A stretch of DNA of 64,000 bases from an uncultured Eggerthellaceae bacterium. Its GTDB lineage: Bacteria; Actinomycetota; Coriobacteriia; Coriobacteriales; Eggerthellaceae. This document shows, piece by piece, positions 17,101 to 25,071 of the stretch (the first letter of the stretch is position 1; every line of letters begins with the position of its first letter). The stretch covers positions 6,820-70,819 of the forward strand of contig CAJTXX010000006.1 in assembly GCA_910584145.1 (NCBI GenBank), in the 5' to 3' direction. Under the pieces are notes generated by a model that was not told where the DNA came from, ran no database searches, and saw only the letters and a list, made by a program, of their open reading frames with translations. A program made the translations under genes and the position numbers.

Positions 17101-20100
17101 CTAGTCTGATGGTTGCATATGTTCCCAGCGACACCACCTCTTGTTGGATTTCCTATGCGTATGTCAGGCAAAAACAAGAGGCTGACGCGAGGGAGTTTGC
17201 GTGTTTTGCGCTCTCTCATGGAGATACAAACACTACTTTAAATAGTGATTGGATTGATGGTTATAAAGATAGCTATAGCAGATATGGCATAAATATTAAA
17301 CTTCGCACTCAGCAACAAGTTACCTACAACGCTAATGGTGGTTCGTGGAGTGATGGCAATACGAAGACACGCATGATCAATGCCTATAGAAGTGTCGGAG
17401 AGTATTCTCCTGCACCTACATTATCAGGCAGCTCATTGAAAGGTTGGGCATTATCAGCGAATTCAACTGAAACGGTAACCTTTCCGCAGCAGATCATATC
17501 TGATATCACCTATTACGCGATATGGGAAAAATCGACGTTCACGATCACGATCGATCCTAAGGGGGGATCTTGTGAAGGGGTCGGCCCGCAAAGTGCTGGT
17601 CTCTATACGACGACGTACGACAAAAATAATTCTTGGACTGCGCCAGAGATCAAGCCTGCAAAAACGCACGACGATGACACGTTTATTGGATGGGTAGGGT
17701 CGTGGGTTGACGAAGAAGGCTGTACTTCTTCCATGACAGCAGATGGGAAGGCGTATCCCACTTGGAAGTGCGAGGCAGGTACTACCGGGAATTACAAGAT
17801 TACTGCAGTATGGATGAAGACAGTTACGATCGATCCGAATGCACCCGTCGATACTTCAGTATTGAATGTTCCGGAAAAAGTTTACTGGTTCTCGTCTATA
17901 GGCGCGACCTCTGCGAGCGATTCCGATACCGGTATGGCCAAACTAAAAAACCCTGGCTACTCTCTAAACAGTGATTGGAACGAAGATGACGGAGAATATG
18001 TCACAAAGACTGGTGAGGAACTGTTCAAGCCAATTCCCGTTGCCAACCCCGATGGGTATGAGTTCGCTGGATGTGTCCGCAAAGAATCAACCAACATGCG
18101 AGTTGATGCAGACGGCAGGATACACAACAACGCAATACAGTATCCTCCTACGAATTTTATAGGAAACACGGTGGACTATACGTGGGTTTGTCAGTGGAAT
18201 GAATCAGAATTGAATGTTGGTGATGTCTTCATCGGCGACAACTATTTGAGATATACCGTTAAGACTGTCAACAAAGAAAACAGAACGGCAACGGTAGACG
18301 TCGAGCGGGCGTATCGTCTGGGCGATCCTGATTATGAAGCATATAAAGAGCCAAGTGGCAAGCTTGATTTCGCGCAGACTATCTCCGAACGTGGGTATAC
18401 GTGCTCGGTCGTGGAGCTTAAGGACTCCATGAAGAATGCAGGAGCCGGTGCGCTTGAAGGATGTGAATCGGTTACCGAGATAAAACTCAATAAAGAGATG
18501 AAGGTTATTCCTCCGCATGCTTTCAGGTCGTGCAAGGGTTTGCGCTCGATTGAATTCGTTGAAGGTGTTACGACGATCAGCACTGGCGCTTTCGGGTTCT
18601 GTGACGATTTGACGACCCTTCAACTTCCTGCAAGCGTCACCTCAATCGGGGAGCAAGCCTTTTTCCGGTGTAAGGCTCTGACATCTATACAGCAAGGAGA
18701 CGACTCTAGTGCGAATTCTTCGTATCTCACGCAAATCGGGTCTCGAGCATTCAAGGATTGTCCGAAGATCGATACTATCGTCCTCGGGAAGGTCGATGTG
18801 ATCGCAGAAGGGGCATTTTGGAACGGAATGGTAGAGCGGTCTGTATCATGCAAGGTTACATTCTGGGGTGATGTTGGTGAGATTCAGGGAAGCGCGTTCA
18901 GAAATGCGAATATCAGTTCGTTGAAATTTGCTGGAGCTGTTGGGTTAAAGCTCAGCTGCTTTAAGGGTGCTAGTTTCGGGACGATAGAGTTTGCAAGCAC
19001 AACACACCAAGTGGATATCCCAGATATCTTCGACGGAGATAATAATCGACCCAGTTCCATCGATAAGCTGACCTTCTGCGGCCCCGTAGGGGAGATAGCA
19101 GCTAAAACGTTCCGCCACGTTAAAATCGGTTCTCTGTCATTCAAGAAGGGCGTGAAGAGCATCGGAAGCGAAGCATTCGCTGGAATTGGGCGAAAAGGCG
19201 ATGTCGATCCGGGGGTCAAGACACTTGAGGGCGTCTCGCTCGAGTTCGGTGGCGCGGTTGGTTCTATCGGGGATAGCGCGTTCAGAAATAGCGGTCTTAA
19301 AGGGGTTGCATTCAATAACGGTGAAAAGGAGCTTGTCATAGGCGATCGCGCATTTGAGAAATGCGAGATCGTAACGCTGGAGCTTCCGAGCAAGACGAAA
19401 TCGCTAGGTACCGCAGCATTCATGAGCAATCATGATCTGACTACGGTATCAAGTTTGGGCTCGATCGAAGCCCTTCCCGCACAGGCATTCGCTAGTTGCG
19501 GCGCGCTGAAGAACATCAAGCTGCCGGAAGGATTGACCTCCATCGGGCAGGATGCATTCAATAAATGCACTTCGCTCAAGGAGATCAGCATCCCGACGAG
19601 CGTGGCACAGGTGGGTGCGAACGCGTTCTCCTGCACGATTGGCCCTTATTCTATCCACATCTTCGTGAACGGCACGTTGAGCGATAATCAGGTGGGAGAG
19701 CTAGGGCGGGATATGGCTAGCGCTGACGGCACCACTTATCACCAAAAGTATGATGCGATTGTATACGCCAATTCGCCCGGCGTTAACGTTGATGATTGGT
19801 ATCGAGCTGGATATAAGATAGCCGAGCATACGGTCAGCTTCGACATGAACGGCTATGGCGAGCAGATTCCGGCTCAAACTGTGTGGCACAACTATAGCCT
19901 TGACAAAAAATATCCGGACGATCCTGTTGATCCGACAGGTACGTACGTATTCAAAGGATGGGAGCGAGCCATCTCTGACTCAGAAGGGCAGATGATCGGC
20001 GTCAATCGCGATACTCCAATCGATGCAGATGTCACGCTGAGAGCGATTTGGGGTAGCAAGGAGGTTCAGAAAGTCAACGTCACCGTGCACCACTGGACGG

Positions 20101-22442
20101 AAGACTCCAATAAAACCGCAGGAGACGATGGCTACTGGGTTCACTATTACTGGAGAACATTTCAAGCTGAGGTAGGGTCTGCTTTCGTTGTTGAACCAAT
20201 GGGGACAGGCAATAGCGGGACTGCGATGCCATATCCTTTTGGCTTGAGCAAAGTGGAGGGCGGAGAAGCCAATACCGAACCGGATTGGGATGTCGAGGGA
20301 AGCGCGCCAGAAACAGTCATCGTCGGTTCGTCTGATATGGTATTAAACCTATATTATAAAAGGCCGCAACGCTCGCTTGAGTTCATATATCCCGAAGTGG
20401 CGCCTCCTGGAATCGCGGTTCCGGAGAAAAAGGAATATCGTATACAAGAGCTGGTCGATTTGCCGTACCCGGACCCCGTGCCAGGTTGGACCTTCAAGGG
20501 TTGGAATCTGAAATCTGGATGGCTTGGGAATCTTGAGTATCCTCTTACGGCTGAACAGATATCGATGGGTTCACAGAACTCGGTCTTAGAGGGTCAATGG
20601 GAGAGGCATAAGACGAAGTGGACCGTACAGTATCTAGACGGCAATGGCAGCGATCTTGAAACACCCAAAGAGCTCGAGGGCTATGTAGGTGATTCTGTCA
20701 CTGAAGTCGCACTAGACATCTTCGGTTATGAACTGGTTAGCGATGCGTCGCAGACGATAACGCTCGGAAGCGATGCTGATAGCAACTGCATCGACTTCAT
20801 TTATCAAGCCAAGAAGACGACAGTGACGTTCGATGGCAATGGTGGGACAGGTGGTCCCGTAGGCACAGAGAAAGAGTTCACATTTGGCAAGCCTCTGCCC
20901 ACCGTCGTGATCGATACAGCGATGGTGCCGCCTACAGGAAAGAAGCTCGACGGTTGGTACACTGCGGTAGAGGGTGGCTACAAGATCTATAACGCTGATG
21001 GAAGCGTCGCTGGCGGTGAACCGCTCGTTGACGGAATCTGGCATGGCATTGGCGGCAGTATCCCGGTCAGCCTTGAGCTGCATGCTCGGTGGATCGGGGT
21101 GGACTATACCGTTCAGTACATTCCCGGTGACGGGATCGGTGAGCCTTTTAGTCAAAAGGTGACATATGCTGACGGGGGCATCTTCGCCGCCTGTACCTTT
21201 GACGCCCCCTCAGCAGGTATGAGCTTTGCTGGATGGTCGGTGCATATCGAGAACGGCGATCAGCTGGGCGTTTATGCGGCTGGTTCTGCTGCTGATGCGT
21301 TTGATGTTGCTGACGGTAGCAAGCTCATCGCCGAGGCAACATGGGCTCTCGAGGGATATCGCGTAGTGTTTGAGGCGGGAGGCGGTTCGTTCGGTGACGA
21401 TATATATGGTAATCCTATCGTTGCTATTGGGGCTGACCTGATACGCGAGCCAGGTTCGCAGATAGATATTCCGGCTCCCACGCGCCCCGACCATGCATTC
21501 ATGGGATGGGGAGAGAAGGCGGCTGATGGTTCCATAGGCGACATTGTTGAGCCTGATGTTACGGCGACGCGCGATGTCACATATGTGGCGAAATGGGATC
21601 AGCCGAGCTTCCTCGTTACCTTCAAGGGCGGTGCGTCGGGCGCCGAGTACATGGGTGTCTACCAGGGAGGTTTGCCATCGCATGCCGATGCGTCTGAGGC
21701 TGAGGAGCATAAGGCCGAAGCGGATTACCGCTTCTACAACGAGGCTCTCGGTTGTGTGCAGCAGTGGATACAGTATGGTCAGAGTGGCCAGAGCCTCCCT
21801 GCGATCATCGATCTGTATAAGCTCGATGGTGCAGCGCCCGTTTCGAAAGCATGGACGCGTACTGGCGCTACCGATGCCGACCCGGTGTGGGAGGGCGGCA
21901 TGTCTCTCGGAGACGACACGATATTCGCGTTGCTCTATGGCGATGGCGAGCCTGCGGTCTTCACGGCCGAATTCCAGCCGGTCGCTTCTATGAAGGTGCC
22001 AGCGAATGTGGTGGTTTCCGTCAAGGAGACCGAAGCTGGCCTCGAAGTGAGCTCGACGGCCGCCGCATTCGAATCGGCGAGCGCAGGGGACATAGTGGTA
22101 ACAGGCCTTCTGGAGGATTACGGCACTTCTGACGCCGTTGCGGTGCAGGCGCAGAAGCAGGCTTACATCGATGCAGCCAAGGAGCTGCTGGGTGTGGATA
22201 GCCTGATGAACGTGGCGCTCACTGTCGGTAATGACGATGATGGCGCGCAAGCTGCCTGGGGCTTCAATCTGAATAGCCGTTTGAGCAATGAGCTCGTGGG
22301 TGATGAGATCGTAGTGGATGCCGGAGGTACGCGGAGCATCAAGTTCGGGCTGACGGGCTTGGGTGCCGATGTCCACATAGAGAATGGCAAGGATAAGCGC
22401 GATATAGCCAAGCTGGCCTATACGGTGCAAGTAAAGCGATAA
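14184..22442 (+). CDS. Giant secreted leucine-rich/InlB-repeat surface protein (cassette copy 1)
   Basis: This 2752-residue protein is predicted to be secreted. It has a signal peptide (residues ~1-38, cleavage near ALA), an acidic Ala/Glu-rich stretch and BspA-type leucine-rich repeats (~200-620). A lower-GC region follows from about residue 725: an unrecognised domain (~725-1040), InlB/Flg_new-type repeats with GW motifs (~1045-1130), a second leucine-rich block (~1400-1812) with GAF/SVTSIGEQAFF-type units, then more InlB-type and MucBP-like repeats (~1880-2590). The C-terminal ~160 residues resemble the small P protein encoded next door (VPANVVVSV, then AYTVQV at the end). No sorting signal or membrane anchor is visible. 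A run of ten G (14720-14729) sits in frame at residues 179-182. Role in adhesion is inferred from domains. Confidence 0.85.
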   Translation: MKKNILTLRGALTCAALSIALVAGLVPAQALSSIALAAESGDVPSAAAEEAAADGARTAEAEQAIAPEEAANEAVAADAEGEPAAEAAQAEPTAQQVVQGSITDAAEVDIVSASVQLQSDAALISYNGLVYATCADDDEAVSLVGWTGVAPTGAVAVPERIASGSATYVVKNIGSHDPVGGGFCASSVEGEQPAVGLAADEAGSDDGAASAPDPYATDLYADADKAPGVASITIPTTVESVDPAFFQLFPNAASIAVDAGNQHLTSYNGMLFGTDDAGEPTDLLLVPEGMEGAAVLPSSVAAVPACVITRCTKLQAIEFPTGSTANARFATWNGILYTADKATLLAAPAGLGASATIAPECTAIAAGAFWGNTELKTITSAGAVAEIAMGGDAAGDGADAAVPAFNGDAIGGATVLAAERAAWEAAGFTRFADAVEAGQTIASLDQPGLAYILQDDSTLAAYWEGSEAAPEALVIPATVELDGVAYRVSAIREGGFAEQAGLRAVELPAGLTAIAPRAFAGSGLASMSIPGSVARIGDAAFEGCASLAEIELNEGTRTIGASAFAGTAAASVTLPASVAAVGAHAFAGCGSLQTVLDLGRVPEVDASALAECSGVSVYVPINEAGDYAWNLGAPAANNHLMPYGVKASAEPISLAQGESADLFEGGYLEAPGEVKATSAYKSNVSVTDNRTVTGKQLGTTPVTTTLTLGDIQLASTTQTARVTLAAEDQVGSKITSSSSETLSDFGIDESTGETIYSINGGFDGTVFEGEDVHVNDALGATFGGTDGDGYTIVLAQAEGEIVRFSDINLPPSSDLQASRITIDASNGNVYKIEKVLAWRVLSSGVLAVVEMKSGSDDLRIRYYSSYNQGKSPDRYDIASKFICYGFSFVGNSDLLGFDCYHASDANSGGMIKEDVYLTPRMGRVTEELIINSPDMVKIEKSDLSSFSDSLSTADGSAGQRIPYACGVRVIDNTSLMVAYVPSDTTSCWISYAYVRQKQEADAREFACFALSHGDTNTTLNSDWIDGYKDSYSRYGINIKLRTQQQVTYNANGGSWSDGNTKTRMINAYRSVGEYSPAPTLSGSSLKGWALSANSTETVTFPQQIISDITYYAIWEKSTFTITIDPKGGSCEGVGPQSAGLYTTTYDKNNSWTAPEIKPAKTHDDDTFIGWVGSWVDEEGCTSSMTADGKAYPTWKCEAGTTGNYKITAVWMKTVTIDPNAPVDTSVLNVPEKVYWFSSIGATSASDSDTGMAKLKNPGYSLNSDWNEDDGEYVTKTGEELFKPIPVANPDGYEFAGCVRKESTNMRVDADGRIHNNAIQYPPTNFIGNTVDYTWVCQWNESELNVGDVFIGDNYLRYTVKTVNKENRTATVDVERAYRLGDPDYEAYKEPSGKLDFAQTISERGYTCSVVELKDSMKNAGAGALEGCESVTEIKLNKEMKVIPPHAFRSCKGLRSIEFVEGVTTISTGAFGFCDDLTTLQLPASVTSIGEQAFFRCKALTSIQQGDDSSANSSYLTQIGSRAFKDCPKIDTIVLGKVDVIAEGAFWNGMVERSVSCKVTFWGDVGEIQGSAFRNANISSLKFAGAVGLKLSCFKGASFGTIEFASTTHQVDIPDIFDGDNNRPSSIDKLTFCGPVGEIAAKTFRHVKIGSLSFKKGVKSIGSEAFAGIGRKGDVDPGVKTLEGVSLEFGGAVGSIGDSAFRNSGLKGVAFNNGEKELVIGDRAFEKCEIVTLELPSKTKSLGTAAFMSNHDLTTVSSLGSIEALPAQAFASCGALKNIKLPEGLTSIGQDAFNKCTSLKEISIPTSVAQVGANAFSCTIGPYSIHIFVNGTLSDNQVGELGRDMASADGTTYHQKYDAIVYANSPGVNVDDWYRAGYKIAEHTVSFDMNGYGEQIPAQTVWHNYSLDKKYPDDPVDPTGTYVFKGWERAISDSEGQMIGVNRDTPIDADVTLRAIWGSKEVQKVNVTVHHWTEDSNKTAGDDGYWVHYYWRTFQAEVGSAFVVEPMGTGNSGTAMPYPFGLSKVEGGEANTEPDWDVEGSAPETVIVGSSDMVLNLYYKRPQRSLEFIYPEVAPPGIAVPEKKEYRIQELVDLPYPDPVPGWTFKGWNLKSGWLGNLEYPLTAEQISMGSQNSVLEGQWERHKTKWTVQYLDGNGSDLETPKELEGYVGDSVTEVALDIFGYELVSDASQTITLGSDADSNCIDFIYQAKKTTVTFDGNGGTGGPVGTEKEFTFGKPLPTVVIDTAMVPPTGKKLDGWYTAVEGGYKIYNADGSVAGGEPLVDGIWHGIGGSIPVSLELHARWIGVDYTVQYIPGDGIGEPFSQKVTYADGGIFAACTFDAPSAGMSFAGWSVHIENGDQLGVYAAGSAADAFDVADGSKLIAEATWALEGYRVVFEAGGGSFGDDIYGNPIVAIGADLIREPGSQIDIPAPTRPDHAFMGWGEKAADGSIGDIVEPDVTATRDVTYVAKWDQPSFLVTFKGGASGAEYMGVYQGGLPSHADASEAEEHKAEADYRFYNEALGCVQQWIQYGQSGQSLPAIIDLYKLDGAAPVSKAWTRTGATDADPVWEGGMSLGDDTIFALLYGDGEPAVFTAEFQPVASMKVPANVVVSVKETEAGLEVSSTAAAFESASAGDIVVTGLLEDYGTSDAVAVQAQKQAYIDAAKELLGVDSLMNVALTVGNDDDGAQAAWGFNLNSRLSNELVGDEIVVDAGGTRSIKFGLTGLGADVHIENGKDKRDIAKLAYTVQVKR
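14720..14729 (+). other. Poly-G tract (ten G) inside the giant adhesin reading frame
   Basis: Ten consecutive G encode the end of Val and three Gly at residues 179-182. Loss of one G puts TAG in frame about 45 bases later; gain of one G puts TGA in frame about 20 bases later. Either change truncates the 2752-residue protein to about 190 residues. Tracts of this length are classic slipped-strand phase-variation sites. Confidence 0.8.
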
Positions 22443-22465
22443 CCGGCTTTCAGAATAGCCATACT

Positions 22466-22489
22466 GAGGTGCTCCTCTGGAGCCACCTC
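22466..22489 (+). other. Intercistronic hairpin after the copy 1 giant
   Basis: GAGGTGCTCC pairs with GGAG-C-CACCTC (one bulge) around a TCT loop, without a T tract. It could be a processing or attenuation structure between the giant and the M1 gene rather than a terminator. Confidence 0.3.
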
Positions 22490-22549
22490 TGGCCCGTCGC
22501 AACCCTGAACCGGGAGAACGCATAAGGAAACCGACGAGAAAGACAGCAT

Positions 22550-23200
22550 ATGCCAAACGATATGAACAAGCGAAACGATATACCGCAAGCTGCGGCTTCC
22601 CGCCGGCTATCTGCCCAACAGAGCGCACGGCAGCAGCAAGGGGCGGCAAACGGCGTGCCTCACGTGAGCATGCCTATCGGCGAGCAAGCGCGCAGTGACG
22701 CAGCGGGCAAGAAACGCACCATCATCGTGGTGGTGTGCTGTGTGGTCGCGGCGCTCGCGGTGTGGCTTTTGGTGTGGCTGTTCGCGTGCAATGGCAACAG
22801 CCTGTTCGACAGCAATGCGCAGACCGGGCAGGCGCCCTACAAGTCGGCCGAAGAGATGCAGGCCGAGCTCGACCGGCAGGTGGAGGAGGGCATGTTCAAC
22901 ATCTCCATCGCCTCGGCCATCCAGTTCGCTGATGGGACGAGCAGCGGCACCGCATACATCGAGAACGTGCCGGGCAACCGCTACAACATGCAGGTGGTCA
23001 TAACCGACGACGCTACCAAAGAGGTGCTGTACGAGAGCGGCGTGCTCGCGCCGAACCAGTTCATCGAAGACATAACGCTGGCGAAAGACCTAGAGCCTGG
23101 CACCTACAACGCGACCGCTACATTCAAGGCGCTCGACCCCACGACCTACGACGAAGTGGGCCAAGCGGCGGCGAAGATAGCGATCAACGTGCTGGGGTGA
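22550..23200 (+). CDS. Membrane-anchored cassette protein M1 (copy 1)
   Basis: This 216-residue protein has no function I recognise. A ~56-residue polar, Gln/Ala-rich cytoplasmic N-terminus leads to one hydrophobic helix (~58-80), then an extracellular domain. The conserved block starts EEMQAELDRQVEEGMFNIS and runs through FADGTSSGTAYIENVPGNRY, LYESGVLAPNQFIEDI and PGTYNATATFKALD to the C-terminal INVLG. The same domain recurs in 24271-25035, 36470-37090 and 37928-38671. Its closest relative here is 36470-37090, which has the same position in copy 2. The alternating hydrophobic pattern suggests an Ig-like beta fold. It lies 107 bases after the giant, presumably co-transcribed. The start ATG has only a weak Shine-Dalgarno; a second ATG lies 12 bases downstream. 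Confidence 0.75.
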   Translation: MPNDMNKRNDIPQAAASRRLSAQQSARQQQGAANGVPHVSMPIGEQARSDAAGKKRTIIVVVCCVVAALAVWLLVWLFACNGNSLFDSNAQTGQAPYKSAEEMQAELDRQVEEGMFNISIASAIQFADGTSSGTAYIENVPGNRYNMQVVITDDATKEVLYESGVLAPNQFIEDITLAKDLEPGTYNATATFKALDPTTYDEVGQAAAKIAINVLG

Positions 23201-23204
23201 GGGC

Positions 23205-23362
23205 TTTTTTGGAATTCTCGACCCTAATGCGAACGAAATGGGGTGTTTCGAGCCCTCTTCGCCAGATCGGCAGAATCGGGCGAACGCCTGAACTGGGCTT
23301 TCTTGAAAAGGGATTTGCGAAGACGCCGTTTCGGTTCGCATGAGGGGAAAAATTCCCAAAAA
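23205..23362. repeat. Intergenic palindromic repeat related to the cydC element
   Basis: The left arm (23205-23246) and right arm (about 23320-23362) are inverted copies at roughly 80-85% identity: TTTTTNGGAATT... leading into ATGCGAAC(C)GAAA. The interior contains AGAATCGGGCGA, also found in the cydC element. It fills much of the 327-base gap between M1 and the P gene, a gap only 102 bases long in copy 2. It thus splits this cassette and may be a recent insertion. The rest of the gap (23363-23527) is the P gene leader. Confidence 0.75.
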
Positions 23363-23450
23363 CGGGCCGAGAACGGCTCGGAGCATAGGGATAGGCCCTG
23401 CGATAACGGTCGCTAAGCGTGCGCCGGGGCTGGACCGGGGCTGACGAGAG

Positions 23451-23527
23451 GTCAAACGTGCATCGGGAAATGCACTTGACATAGCAAGGACAGGAAAGAT
23501 GGCTTCACGACAAAGGAGGAATGAGCC
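23451..23527 (+). promoter_or_regulatory. Structured 5' leader of the fibril-subunit gene P (copy 1)
   Basis: GTCAA and GTGCA pair with TGCAC and TTGAC (23451-23480) around the loop TCGGGAAA. Then comes AGCAAGGAC (23483-23491). Then ATGGCT (23499-23504) pairs with AGCCAT (23524-23529), placing AAAGGAGGAA in the loop and the start ATG at the stem edge. The last hairpin and the AGCAAGGAC word are conserved at 37152-37194. A promoter was not identified. Confidence 0.6.
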
Positions 23528-24250
23528 ATGAAGAAGACGATGGTAGGGGCGGTGGCGCTGTCCGCGGCGCTCGTGCTGGGATGCGCGACGCCGGCATTCG
23601 CCGAAGTGAGCGCTTCGGGTGATACCGCGTTCGATCAGGCGGCGGGTGCCGCTACCGGTGACCAGACCACGGTGGTGCAGCTCGAGGCCACCACGACGCA
23701 GATCAACGCGACGGTGCCCGTTACCGTGGTGGTGTCGGCGAAGATCGAGGGCGGCAAGATGATAACGCCGTCGGCAGGCGCGTATAAGATCGTGAACAAC
23801 TCCACGGCGGGCTCGCTGTACGTGACGAGCGCTGCGGGCACGCTGGTGGCGGGCGAGTGGAGCGACGCGGCTTCCACCGATGCCGCCGCCGATACGGCTG
23901 CCCCGCGCCCCGAGAGCGACACCGCCAAATACGGCTCGGTGGTGGTGACGCTGACGTCCGGCGCGCTGGGCGAGGCGGATGCTGACACCGGCGTGGTGGA
24001 GCTCGGCACGACCACGAACGAGCCCATAACCTTGGCTGGTCTGGCCAAGACCGACATCAAGGCAGAGAGCCCGTGGGTCATCGAGAAGGCGACGGTGGTT
24101 GACGGTGTGACCAAGGGCACCGAGCTGGGCCTGAAGCTGGCTGCCCGCGGCTCGGCGCTGGCTGATCTGACGACAGCATCTGACGCGGTGAAGCTGATGG
24201 ATATCGTCTACACCGTGACGATGGTGAACCCCAACGCGGCCACCGCGTAG
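23528..24250 (+). CDS. Small secreted fibril-like subunit P (copy 1)
   Basis: This 240-residue protein has a clear signal peptide (MKKTMVGAVALSAALVLG, cleavage after AFA near residue 26). The mature part is Ala/Thr/Val-rich with alternating beta-strand patterns: INATVPVTVVVSAKIEGG, AYKIVNNSTAGSLYVTS, and at the end DIVYTVTMVNP. It has no Cys after the signal, no sorting motif and no membrane segment. The paralogue at 37193-37900 shares the signal peptide and the VPV...TPS.AY.LVN.ST pattern. I infer a structural subunit or WxL/fibrillin-like beta-sandwich protein. The C-termini of both giant proteins resemble it. An excellent AAGGAGGAA Shine-Dalgarno sits in a conserved hairpin loop, suggesting high, regulated expression. 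Confidence 0.75.
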   Translation: MKKTMVGAVALSAALVLGCATPAFAEVSASGDTAFDQAAGAATGDQTTVVQLEATTTQINATVPVTVVVSAKIEGGKMITPSAGAYKIVNNSTAGSLYVTSAAGTLVAGEWSDAASTDAAADTAAPRPESDTAKYGSVVVTLTSGALGEADADTGVVELGTTTNEPITLAGLAKTDIKAESPWVIEKATVVDGVTKGTELGLKLAARGSALADLTTASDAVKLMDIVYTVTMVNPNAATA

Positions 24251-24270
24251 CTGGTGGCGGGGCGAGTTCT

Positions 24271-25035
24271 ATGACGGCATCTGGCTATAGGCGCATCCAG
24301 AACGGGCATGGGCATCCGGCATCGGGGCCCGTGCGCCGGACGGTGGCTGGCGGTCGGGTGTCGTATGGCGTCGGGAACGCCCCGCGCGCTCGGGCAGAGG
24401 CGGCGGGCGCGCCCATGCAGGGCGCACCGTATCCGCCGGCGAGCATGGTCTACCCGCAGGGTCACCTGGTGGGACAGCAGGTCTACCCTGCGGGGGCCGT
24501 GCCCGCTTGGCAGCACGCCGCGCAGCCGGCGCCTCAGAGGAAGCGCAGGCGCATCGGGCTTTGGGTAGCGCTGCTGGTGGCGCTCGTCTGCCTGGTGGCG
24601 GGCTGCTTGTTGGCTCTGTCGCTCTGCGATGGACCGGGCCGCAGCCGCGCCGGCGCACCGGGCCAGCTCGAGGGTAAGACGCCTGAGGAGATACAGGCCG
24701 AGCTCGATCGGCAGGTGTCGGAGGGCATGTTCAACATCAGCATAGCCAGCGTGGCCCAGTTCGCCGACGGCACGAGCGAAGGCGAGCTGCGCATAGAGAA
24801 CGTGCCTGGCAACCGATACCTGATGCAGGTCGTCATAACGCTGGACGATACGGGGCAGCAGATATACGAGAGCGGGATCATCGAACCCGACCACCACATA
24901 CAGCGCGATGCGCTGAGCGTGGATCTTGACCCCGGCACCTACGACGCGACCGCTACCTTCTTGGCGCTCGATGCGCAGACGGAGGAAGAGGCGGGTCGTG
25001 CCGCGGCCAAGATGCTCATCCAGGTGATGGGCTAA
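24271..25035 (+). CDS. Membrane-anchored cassette protein M2 (copy 1)
   Basis: This 254-residue protein has a Pro/Ala/Gly-rich, basic cytoplasmic N-terminus (~90 residues), one hydrophobic helix (~95-118) and an extracellular domain. The domain is the one in M1 (EEIQAELDRQVSEGMFNIS, IENVPGNRY, IYESGIIEP, PGTYDATATFLALD, C-terminal IQVMG). It differs from M1 by its longer Pro/Tyr-containing N-terminus and HHIQ in place of the FIEDI segment; the same features mark the copy 2 protein at 37928-38671. So each cassette encodes two distinct versions. It lies 20 bases after P and 36 before S, clearly one operon. Function unknown. Confidence 0.75.
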   Translation: MTASGYRRIQNGHGHPASGPVRRTVAGGRVSYGVGNAPRARAEAAGAPMQGAPYPPASMVYPQGHLVGQQVYPAGAVPAWQHAAQPAPQRKRRRIGLWVALLVALVCLVAGCLLALSLCDGPGRSRAGAPGQLEGKTPEEIQAELDRQVSEGMFNISIASVAQFADGTSEGELRIENVPGNRYLMQVVITLDDTGQQIYESGIIEPDHHIQRDALSVDLDPGTYDATATFLALDAQTEEEAGRAAAKMLIQVMG

Positions 25036-25071
25036 GGGCAACATAACGAACGCACGAGCAAAGGGAGCATC

